From: a virus
Length of the DNA stretch: 64,000 bases
IMG/VR virus record: IMGVR_UViG_3300048837_001089
Span: 1 to 64,000 of that record
Strand: one strand, 5' to 3'
This document shows, piece after piece, positions 43,315 to 50,575 of this stretch (position 1 is its first letter; each line of letters begins with the position of its first letter). The notes under the pieces are model-generated. The model saw only the letters and a list, made by a program, of their open reading frames with translations, searched no databases and was not told where the DNA came from. Position numbers and translations under genes: made by a program.

Positions 43315-43875
43315 TTAGGCCGCTTTTCTCCCAGCCCCATTATCGTTGGCCGCCAGCCATTCGCGCACCAGCGCCACGGCTTGCGCGGCAGCGTCCTCCG
43401 GGTCCATGGACCGGATTACCTCTACCGTGTGCCCCAGCGCGCGCAATGCCGCGTGCCGGGCCACCTGGGCCGGCGACAGCCGCCCTCCCGTGCCGGTGGC
43501 GGGATTGCCGACCTTATTCTCGATAAACGCGCACCGGCCCATGCCGCCGTCGACGGCCGGCAGGAAGACGGTAAGGTCTGGATGGCCGGCCACCATGCCG
43601 GTGGCCTGCGCGATGGCCTGCGCCTTCGGGCCGCGCTTGCCGGCTTCCATGCCGGCCACAAAGAGCACGCCTGGAATAGCGCGCAGTGCGCGTACCTGCG
43701 CCGCCTGCAGGTCCGACTCGAGCGGCATGGCCGGCTTGGCCGTCACCTTGCCGTCGCGGGTGGTGAGCACGACGCGCTTGCCGTTTACGCGGACGGTCTG
43801 GCGAGTGGTCTGGCGGGTGGTCTGGCGGGTGGTGGTGGGGCGCGACGAGCGCGCCCCCGTCTTGTCGGCGGTCAC
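43315..43875 (-). CDS. VRR-NUC-type nuclease
   Basis: 186 residues from a GTG at 43875 that overlaps the upstream stop (GTGA). GVLFVAGMEAGKRGPKAQAI, GMVAGHPDLTVFLPA and CAFIENKVG give the VRR-NUC pattern (GxxDL...E-x-K), a PD-(D/E)XK nuclease acting on branched or replicating DNA. Three TRQT repeats (12-bp DNA repeats near 43797-43832) form a basic N-terminal linker. The ATG at 43947 is less likely. Confidence 0.8.
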   Translation of the reverse strand: MTADKTGARSSRPTTTRQTTRQTTRQTVRVNGKRVVLTTRDGKVTAKPAMPLESDLQAAQVRALRAIPGVLFVAGMEAGKRGPKAQAIAQATGMVAGHPDLTVFLPAVDGGMGRCAFIENKVGNPATGTGGRLSPAQVARHAALRALGHTVEVIRSMDPEDAAAQAVALVREWLAANDNGAGRKAA

Positions 43876-44255
43876 GCTGCGACCGCCGCTGTCGAGGCGT
43901 TGTTGTCGTTGCCCGCGGCGGCCTTCAAGCAGTCGGCCCAAGTCCATCCCGGATTACCATTCCAGAATGGCAAGGCTCTCGTGTAGAGATACCGGAACCG
44001 GCGCACGGATCGGGTGTCCGCAGCGACCTGTTTCTCGCGTAGTGCGATGACCCACTCAGCCTCATCGCGCGTCAGCGCCATGACTGCTTTTATCTTCCGA
44101 CCATCGATCGTGACGGGCACGGCCAACGGCATGTCTCCGAACAAGCCGACGACAGACTGGCCGTCGGCTTCAACGCCGGCATCGATTTCGCCGCCAACCA
44201 TAAGTGGCTCGATCGCGTCAGAAATAATCTGTGAGATTGACTTGAAGCTGGTCAT
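43872..44255 (-). CDS. Hypothetical protein
   Basis: 127 residues from ATG 44255. SFKSISQIISDAIEPLMVGG, then a beta-rich region and a C-terminal GNDNN motif. Resembles small phage proteins that bind transcription or replication factors only in general style; function unknown. Confidence 0.6.
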   Translation of the reverse strand: MTSFKSISQIISDAIEPLMVGGEIDAGVEADGQSVVGLFGDMPLAVPVTIDGRKIKAVMALTRDEAEWVIALREKQVAADTRSVRRFRYLYTRALPFWNGNPGWTWADCLKAAAGNDNNASTAAVAA

Positions 44256-45187
44256 GCCGCCTCCATCATCCCGGCCTCGCGGGCCGTCCATGCGGTACAG
44301 AAATCAAGGAGCCACTGCGCCGATTTGTGGATTTCGGCCACGGCGATTGCGTGCGCGAGCGACGCCGGCACGCGCCGGGCCGCACTGTTTGCATCCGGCT
44401 GCTCCGAGATGAGTTGAACGACTTCGGAGATGCGGCCGTAAATGTCGTCGTCTCCCGGCGCGCCCATCATTGCCTTGATACGCGCTGCTTCTTCCTCGGT
44501 GAAAGTTGGCGCCTCCGCCACGACCCGCTCCACCTCCTTGAGCTTGGCTTCGGCGCGCCTGTGCTCGGCTGCCGCTTTCGCAAGGTTGCCATCGGCCACG
44601 GCTTGCCGTTGTGCATCTGCGTCCATGAACCGGGTAGCCTGGGCCGCCGCGCTGACCGACACCTTGCCCTCCTCCACGGCGGCGGCAAGTTCGGGAGTGG
44701 CCGTGGCTTGGACCTGTTTGGCTGTGGCAACGGAGCGCGGAGCCACATTGAGCATTTCAGCGGCTTTGGATTGCGAAACTTGTGGCGCATCGGTTTGCAA
44801 ATTTGCAGAGCGATAAGTAGCGCCGCCCAAGGGCATATTCGCCAACCTGGCCGCCACCATTGCCCGCTGACTTTCCGACAGATGGCGACGCTTAAGGTTC
44901 AACGACACCACAAAGGCAAGCGGGTCAGGACCGGTGTAGTATTTCGTCTCGTAGGAAATGCCTGCGGCACGGGCAGCACGATGCCTGTTGCGGCCATCCA
45001 GTATCTTGCCCTGATAGAGCCAGACCGGCTCGCGCACACCGTGCGTGGCCACGTCGGCGACCAGGTCGTCAAACTCCCCGCCTTCGATAAGGGGGAAAAG
45101 GTTCGCGTATTCGTGGAACTCGTAGTCTTGCTGCACCACCATCTGCGCAGGCTCAATCGCATTCACAATTTCAGTGATAGTCGCCAC
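44252..45187 (-). CDS. ParB-like N-terminal domain protein
   Basis: 311 residues from a GTG at 45187 with TGGAGAG upstream (an ATG at 45211 is the alternative). ANLFPLIEGGEFDDLVADVA, KILDGRNRHRAARAAGI match the ParB/Srx N-terminal domain including the DGRNR motif; SQSKAAEMLNVAPRSVATAK is an HTH. Such proteins bind DNA and may hydrolyse CTP. The nine-copy iteron array lies directly upstream of this gene, so it could bind there. Confidence 0.82.
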   Translation of the reverse strand: MATITEIVNAIEPAQMVVQQDYEFHEYANLFPLIEGGEFDDLVADVATHGVREPVWLYQGKILDGRNRHRAARAAGISYETKYYTGPDPLAFVVSLNLKRRHLSESQRAMVAARLANMPLGGATYRSANLQTDAPQVSQSKAAEMLNVAPRSVATAKQVQATATPELAAAVEEGKVSVSAAAQATRFMDADAQRQAVADGNLAKAAAEHRRAEAKLKEVERVVAEAPTFTEEEAARIKAMMGAPGDDDIYGRISEVVQLISEQPDANSAARRVPASLAHAIAVAEIHKSAQWLLDFCTAWTAREAGMMEAA

Positions 45188-45317
45188 AATGGCTCTCCAT
45201 CCTGATTTCATTCCGGGGTTGCGGTGTGCTTGGCTGGCGCCTCCTGTTTTCGGGGTATGCCCATATATTGGTTTTCAGCGGCGATGCCGGAGTGGCATTC
45301 TTTTGGCCGGGCAAAAC

Positions 45318-45594
45318 CGATCGGAAATAGATTCATACCCCCCCCCTTATTTTTGGCCTGTTTTTCATAGTTTTGTTGATTCCATTTCCGATCGACATAT
45401 ATAGAAGAATAAGTAATTGATATTATTGAGTTATTCGCGAAACCGATCGGAAAAACGTCATTTCCGATCGCTAAAAACTCAATGAAATCAATGGTGTTTT
45501 TCAGGTCGATCGGAAATGAGTTTTTCCGATCGACCTCATTTTCGGGTCGATCGGAAATTTTTCGGCCCATTTTTTTCCGATCGATTTCCGATCG
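45318..45594. repeat. Nine-copy iteron array CGATCGGAAA: candidate replication origin or partition/operator site
   Basis: CGATCGGAAA occurs at 45318, 45444, 45507 and 45548; its reverse complement TTTCCGATCG at 45385, 45461, 45523, 45574 and 45585. All nine lie in 277 bp. Between them is AT-rich DNA (45395-45435), as in duplex-unwinding regions. It fills the non-coding gap between the primase-helicase gene and the ParB-like gene. Nothing else is seen in the 394-bp gap except a C-tract at 45338-45346. Confidence 0.8.
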
Positions 45595-45605
45595 ACTGCC
45601 TGTTT

Positions 45606-47951
45606 TCAGGCGGCCTCTTTGTCGCCTTCCGTTGGTGTCGGGGCGTATTTCGACAGGTACAATATGCTGCTCTTCCTGCCGCCTTTGGGGGGCGTCACAT
45701 GGACGTCGACTATCTCTTCCGCGTCGATCAGAAGGTTGATAACGTCCTCACCGCGTCGCTTGTCCAGCCGCCCATTGAGCCGTTTGAGCAGGTACGACCT
45801 CGGCATGCCGCCCCGCTTTCCTTCGCCCACGATGGCCCTCACAAGCTTGTATTCGGCCTGCCTGTCGTTGTCGGCCACGTAGCGCTCGGCTTGCTCCAGG
45901 AGCATTTTGCAGGACTGCCTGGATACGTCGGACGCCCATTGCATGATGTCGGCTGTTAACTCCGGCCTTTCGGGGTCAACGCCGACAGCCACGATGGTGG
46001 CTATGCGCATGGCATTCTCGGCGACGCGGGCATACACAGGCTCGTGCTCGGTGTCCGCATCGTCCATGATCGCGAACATCTCATTCACAAACGCATCGAA
46101 CACCTTCTGCGCGCCCCTTCCCCAAACTACGGGGACGGGGACGATGCTCTTGGTCCCGTCTGACAGCATCCCATTCAGGTCACCGCCGTTTCTGTGGTTT
46201 ACGAGAGCCTGCACCCGCTGCTTGAGGTCTCTTGGCGGCAGGCTGGTCTTTCGGGGCGGGTGCCGCGGCTTTGGGCGGCTTGTCCCCGCATCCAGCACGA
46301 TAAAGCGCGGCAGGAATCCGTCCATTATGGACCCGCTCCCCAGCGCCTTCCAAAAGGCGTCGGGGGTCGATGTACCAAAGATGCACACATTCGGGTTGTA
46401 GATCGGCTCCGCCAGGTTTTGTGCGTAGTCCGCGCCCATAAAGACAGACGCAGCCGTGCCCGTCATTTCCAGCAGGTCTTCCGCAATCTCTTTTTCATGG
46501 TTACCGGACTTGGGCGACGTGACCTTGCGCATGAAGCCGCCAAACTCGTCGATCATGTAGACAAGCGTCGGGTTGGCCTTTACGCGATTGCGCAAGCCTG
46601 ACGACGACGCGATCTTGTTACCGCCGAAGAATTTCTTGAGGGTTTCGCTCGCCCCTGCCAACGACTTGATGGCTGCGCGGGGGTGCTCCTTACCGAAACC
46701 GGACGGGGCCAACCCCACGATATAGACGTTTGTTCGCAGTCCGGTCGGGCCTTCGTACCGTCGGCCGGCGAGCGCGCCCACATAGGCCAGCGCCGCGCCG
46801 AGGTTAAGAAGTGGAGATGGATTGCGTGCGGTATCGTTTAGCCACTTGACGATATCGCCCACCAGGCCCGGAACATCCGTGAGCGTCCCGGTCGTTTTGA
46901 ATGGGACAATAGTGGTGTCTTCCTCCCCTGCCGCGTGAGCGACAACGGCGTCTTCGGACAGCTCGATCGGCGCGATGGCCGGCGGCTCACCTTTCCTGCC
47001 GTCCTTGCCCGCCGCTACCGCGCGCTCCACCATTTCCTGCAAGAGGCCTATATCTGAACTATAGGCGTCCTGCTCCACCGGCCGGTGCTTGCGCGAAATG
47101 GCGGAAAGGTCGGCCCCGCCTTGCCGGGCGAGTTCTGCCAAGGAGCCGAGATTGACGCCGCCGGTTGAGGCGAACCCCTTCCACTTCTTGGCAACCTCTC
47201 CCGGCTTGTACTTCTTCCCGCGCGAACTCCACGAGTCGGCCACGGACAGTCCATCGGCACCTAACGCCGAGTGAACGGCCATAAGGGCCGCCACCCAATC
47301 CTGGTAGGCGCAGTCCGGGCTGACATAAGAAAGCATTTCGTCGATTTCGGCTGCCGTGGCACTTTCGGCCCGCCGGTCCTGAGCGAATTGCGTGGGCGTG
47401 TGCTTGGGCTTTAGAAGCAGGTCAAGCAGCCAGCTGGGGGCGTCGGCGATCGGCTCATCGTTGAGCCATCTGTAGTTGCGGCCGTCCTCCATGACGCTGC
47501 CCGGCGCAATGTAGTACCCGCCCTCCCCCCTTGTTTCCACGCCGGACGCGATGTCTGCGTTGCGAATGCCGTGGACATGCTTGAAGAGATAATGAAGTCC
47601 ACCGCTGCCGGTCTCGGCCGATCGCGTTTTGAGTGGCCCGTACTTCTCTTCCATGGCGCGCAGCCACGGGCGGCCGTCCTCATGCTTTGGCGGCACGTCG
47701 ATATCGAGCACCCAAAATCCGCTGCGCTCTCCCGTCGGGACGCCGATCAGCGCGTTGGGGTATTTGTCCCAAAGGATTCCGATAATGCGTTCTGACGTGG
47801 TCGAGCCGCGAAACCCGTTGGACGTTAGCGGCGATTTTTCTGACAGGACCTCTCCCGTCTCTACATCAAAGTCGTCGGCCGGGCGGCACGGGAAAACCGG
47901 GATGCCCTGCTTTGCGTAAGACAGGGCGACCGAAAGCGGGGACGTGGTCAT
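45606..47951 (-). CDS. Prim-pol/primase-helicase fusion
   Basis: 781 residues from ATG 47951 (AGGAGGG upstream). Residues 1-190 are a bifunctional primase/polymerase domain (VALSYAKQGIPVFPCRP, PNALIGVPTGERSGFWVLDI, GSGGLHYLFKH). A PriCT-like segment follows (YQDWVAALMAVHSALGADGL). The C-terminal half is a helicase-like ATPase: VGLAPSGFGKEHPR (Walker A) and LVYMIDEFGGFM (Walker B). It would prime and unwind DNA at the phage origin. Confidence 0.88.
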   Translation of the reverse strand: MTTSPLSVALSYAKQGIPVFPCRPADDFDVETGEVLSEKSPLTSNGFRGSTTSERIIGILWDKYPNALIGVPTGERSGFWVLDIDVPPKHEDGRPWLRAMEEKYGPLKTRSAETGSGGLHYLFKHVHGIRNADIASGVETRGEGGYYIAPGSVMEDGRNYRWLNDEPIADAPSWLLDLLLKPKHTPTQFAQDRRAESATAAEIDEMLSYVSPDCAYQDWVAALMAVHSALGADGLSVADSWSSRGKKYKPGEVAKKWKGFASTGGVNLGSLAELARQGGADLSAISRKHRPVEQDAYSSDIGLLQEMVERAVAAGKDGRKGEPPAIAPIELSEDAVVAHAAGEEDTTIVPFKTTGTLTDVPGLVGDIVKWLNDTARNPSPLLNLGAALAYVGALAGRRYEGPTGLRTNVYIVGLAPSGFGKEHPRAAIKSLAGASETLKKFFGGNKIASSSGLRNRVKANPTLVYMIDEFGGFMRKVTSPKSGNHEKEIAEDLLEMTGTAASVFMGADYAQNLAEPIYNPNVCIFGTSTPDAFWKALGSGSIMDGFLPRFIVLDAGTSRPKPRHPPRKTSLPPRDLKQRVQALVNHRNGGDLNGMLSDGTKSIVPVPVVWGRGAQKVFDAFVNEMFAIMDDADTEHEPVYARVAENAMRIATIVAVGVDPERPELTADIMQWASDVSRQSCKMLLEQAERYVADNDRQAEYKLVRAIVGEGKRGGMPRSYLLKRLNGRLDKRRGEDVINLLIDAEEIVDVHVTPPKGGRKSSILYLSKYAPTPTEGDKEAA

Positions 47952-48418
47952 GATGCCCTCCTGGTGGCTGACATATGCGGGGTGACGACTCGGTGCCATT
48001 CCATATGACACGCACGGCAGAGATGGCTTTTGGGCCACCGCTCCGAGTCTTCAAAGAGATAAGACGGCGCCCAATGATGGACTTCAGAACCGTTCAGCGA
48101 CCCGCAGCGCTCGCACGGTACGACGTCGTGCTCTGTTATGAATGGTATGCGGGAGTCATCCAGATGCTTGACGTCGCCGTGGGGCAAATCGGAGCCCCGC
48201 CCGCCGCAATCCAGGTAATAGGCTTTGTATTGTATCGCGCCGCTGGCGCACCGCACCTTCCCGAGCGCGACAACTTCGCTGCTTTGGGTGCACTTGTATC
48301 TGTGCCGCGGTCGCTTGTTCCAGGGCAAGTCAAGGGAGGATGCGGTGTAGAGTTCAACCCCGACCGAAAGCGGGGTGGCAGAGCCGACCGCGACCGGCGC
48401 GCTGGATGTAGGCTGCAC
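47948..48418 (-). CDS. HNH-type nuclease with zinc ribbon
   Basis: 156 residues from a GTG with AGGAGG eight bases before. VPCERCGSLNGSEVHHWAPS and KSHLCRACHMEWHRVVTP give the two Cys pairs and His residues of an HNH fold. Target unknown. Overlaps the primase start. Confidence 0.72.
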   Translation of the reverse strand: MQPTSSAPVAVGSATPLSVGVELYTASSLDLPWNKRPRHRYKCTQSSEVVALGKVRCASGAIQYKAYYLDCGGRGSDLPHGDVKHLDDSRIPFITEHDVVPCERCGSLNGSEVHHWAPSYLFEDSERWPKSHLCRACHMEWHRVVTPHMSATRRAS

Positions 48419-48457
48419 GTTGGCTGCCTCCTGTTTGTATGCGTTGGGTGCGGGCGC

Positions 48458-48793
48458 CTAAAACGGTGCGCTGTCACGAATGGCTGCCCGCAGTGCGTTG
48501 CCGTAGCCTTGCACGACGGTCTTCCAGAGCATACGGCGAGTCACGTCGTCCATGGCCGCCATGTCGGTGCCGTGGTCGGCCGCGAACTCGCCGGCTATGT
48601 CGTCGACCTTATCAAGCGCGCGGAGCTGGTAGGCATCCATCCGCTTGACGCGCTTGATGTCCTCGATGATGAGGCTGCAATCGGCACATATCCAACGCGG
48701 GTCGCGGTCGCGGTTGTGCGTGAAGCCGATACCGATGCCAATGGCCTTGTCGCCACACACGTGGCAGATGTCGGGGGCGTGGGGGTCAGGCAT
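48458..48793 (-). CDS. Zinc-ribbon hypothetical protein
   Basis: 111 residues from ATG 48793. ICHVCGDKAIGIGIGFTH and WICADCSLIIEDIKR form a four-Cys ribbon, followed by helices. Similar to small phage proteins of the DUF6511 type, by memory only. Function unknown. Confidence 0.65.
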   Translation of the reverse strand: MPDPHAPDICHVCGDKAIGIGIGFTHNRDRDPRWICADCSLIIEDIKRVKRMDAYQLRALDKVDDIAGEFAADHGTDMAAMDDVTRRMLWKTVVQGYGNALRAAIRDSAPF

Positions 48794-48828
48794 TGCGACG
48801 CTCCCGTATCCTGAATCCAAATCCGCCC

Positions 48829-49104
48829 CTACCCGCCATTATTCCTCCGTCCGTTCTGGTCGGCGAAGTGGCCGTATATTTTGCGGCCTTCACCCCGTGC
48901 CCCCCCCCCCGCTTCGGCGCCGCCAAACAGCGGGAGGTTGTCGTTGTCGGCCTGCTTGATGGCTCGCGCTTTTCGAGTTGCGGGACCGGCATCGGCAAGG
49001 CGAAGCCGCTCGGCAATGTCGGCCTGGTATTCCGGTTCGCGTTCTATGAGGATACAGCGCATACCTTCCCGCCACGCAGCTTCGCCTGTGCCGCCGCCTC
49101 CCTA
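48829..49104 (-). pseudogene. 3' remnant of an N6/N4 DNA methyltransferase gene
   Basis: An ATG at 49062 opens a 77-codon frame MRCILIEREPEYQADIAERL... ending near LPLFGG, which is the standard C-terminus of phage site-specific methyltransferases. In the same frame upstream of the ATG the codons read GGGTGEAAWREG, the methyltransferase segment before it, until a TAG at about 49106. So the catalytic parts are gone and only the tail remains. An 11-G tract (48900-48910) lies near the end. It may still be translated as an orphan peptide. Confidence 0.75.
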
Positions 49105-49361
49105 TACCGCGCCGGCTGCTTCGACTGCACCAGCGCGTAAAGCGCGTCCAGATTGGCGTCGTCGAGCCGCAGTATGGCCGCGCACGGGTCGTTGAAGAAC
49201 GCAAGGCGCTGTTCCGCCGTCATGAACGGCAGGTCGCTGGTTTCGAGATTATGCAGGATCGCGAACACGTTGCGGAAGGCGTTGGGGCCGTGCGAGGGGC
49301 CGTGCGATGGGCCGTGCGTGCTGTGGGTGCTGTCCGAAGTTTGTATAACATTTATGGTCAC
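49044..49361 (-). CDS. Hypothetical protein whose C-terminus is out-of-frame methyltransferase DNA
   Basis: 105 residues from a GTG overlapping the upstream stop (GTGA). A THGPSHGPSHGP tandem repeat at about 14-26, then a helical region (MTAEQRLAFFNDPCAAILRL). The last 20 residues (REAAAQAKLRGGKVCAVSS) are the methyltransferase remnant read in the wrong frame, so this gene appears truncated and fused by a deletion. Confidence 0.6.
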   Translation of the reverse strand: MTINVIQTSDSTHSTHGPSHGPSHGPNAFRNVFAILHNLETSDLPFMTAEQRLAFFNDPCAAILRLDDANLDALYALVQSKQPARYREAAAQAKLRGGKVCAVSS

Positions 49362-49600
49362 TGCAAGACCTCCCGAAGATCGTAGCCTTCACGAAAACTG
49401 TTGTAGATGGCGCCATCACTATCCGTGAAAGTAACGGCGTCGAGTCCATCCAGCCTGCCTCGCTGGTATTCGGCGCGGGCATGGTCGAGGAGCTTGTCGA
49501 CTATGTTCAGCTTGATGGCTTCGCGGGTGACGTCGTCAAAGTCGCATTGGCTGGCGGTAGCGGCGTTATCGATCAGCCGCGCTATGTCTCTTGAGTCCAT
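49358..49600 (-). CDS. Small hypothetical protein
   Basis: 80 residues from ATG 49600, helical (ARLIDNAATASQCDFDDVTR). Overlaps both neighbours (ATGA/GTGA). Function unknown. Confidence 0.6.
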   Translation of the reverse strand: MDSRDIARLIDNAATASQCDFDDVTREAIKLNIVDKLLDHARAEYQRGRLDGLDAVTFTDSDGAIYNSFREGYDLREVLQ

Positions 49601-50322
49601 CACGCTGCCTTCCTGTCTTCCCACACCTTGAATCCCGGCACGCTTCGCGCTCCACCGCGCACGGCCTCATTCGCCATCTGCTGCACCAACTCGGTAAACC
49701 GCCCCGGCGCTCGGCCATAAGCCCAATCCAGCGCAATCTCGGCGTCTACCAGATCGGCAATCCAGTATGATCGCAGCCCCGTGCCCGTCGTGGCGGCGCG
49801 GTCTGCCCGCTTTGCAAAGCGCTCCTGCTGCTTTGCGGCGTGCGCCAGTTCCTCGGCTCGCTCTCGCGCTTCCAAGTCGCCGCGGCTCGCCTGCATGGCT
49901 GCCTGCGCCTCACGCGCGATGCGGTCGGCTTCTTCTCTGGCGGCTCTGGCTGTGGCCTCCTTCTCGGCTGCTATCTTGTTCCGCCAAGGTGTCAGCAGCG
50001 CGCCAAGCGCCTCCTTGCCAAGCACAACCTTGCCCTTCACGGACTTGGTGTTGCCAATCAGGAGATTGTATTTTTCCTGAATGGCGGCCTTGGCTTCGTC
50101 ATGCGGGCGGGCTTCTTCCTTGCGGGCTTCGTCGGCTCGCTTGCCGGCTTCATGCAGTAGGTCGTACAGCTTTTCTATTTCGTCGTGCTGCTGCTGGTTG
50201 CCGATGGGCTCTCCGTCCGCCCAATTTTTCGCCTCTCCGTAAAGGTCATCAATTTCGGTGCGGATTGTCTCGTAAGGGTCAAGTTCCGGGCCGCCGTTGT
50301 GGCCGATGTTACTGCTGGTCAT
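49600..50322 (-). CDS. Conserved phage protein with long coiled coil
   Basis: 240 residues from ATG 50322. It starts MTSSNIGHNGGP, a motif shared by many phage proteins of Rhizobiales. A coiled coil spans about 60-180 (many Glu, Ala, Arg). Located among recombination genes; perhaps a nuclease inhibitor or recombination accessory, but no family function is known to me. Confidence 0.7.
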   Translation of the reverse strand: MTSSNIGHNGGPELDPYETIRTEIDDLYGEAKNWADGEPIGNQQQHDEIEKLYDLLHEAGKRADEARKEEARPHDEAKAAIQEKYNLLIGNTKSVKGKVVLGKEALGALLTPWRNKIAAEKEATARAAREEADRIAREAQAAMQASRGDLEARERAEELAHAAKQQERFAKRADRAATTGTGLRSYWIADLVDAEIALDWAYGRAPGRFTELVQQMANEAVRGGARSVPGFKVWEDRKAA

Positions 50323-50380
50323 GTTAGTACTCCCAATCAGCGGCCTCGCCGCTGCCAATTTGCGTGTCATATCTGGCCGC

Positions 50381-50575
50381 CTACGCGGCACGCTTCAGCC
50401 CAAGGCGCACGTTTTCCAGCGCCTCGTAATAGGCGTCCTTCTGCGCCCGCTGGATTGCGTCTTCGCGCACGACGATCCAGCCTGCTGCACGCAGGGCCTT
50501 CATGGCGTCGGCGCCGATGATGGCGGCTGGCGTGCCAGGCGTGTATGCCGTGGCCGTCTCAGAATGGGATTGCAT
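50381..50575 (-). CDS. Small hypothetical protein
   Basis: 64 residues, with AAIIGADAMKALRAAGWIVV in the middle. Start overlaps the helicase end by 17 bases. Function unknown. Confidence 0.55.
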   Translation of the reverse strand: MQSHSETATAYTPGTPAAIIGADAMKALRAAGWIVVREDAIQRAQKDAYYEALENVRLGLKRAA

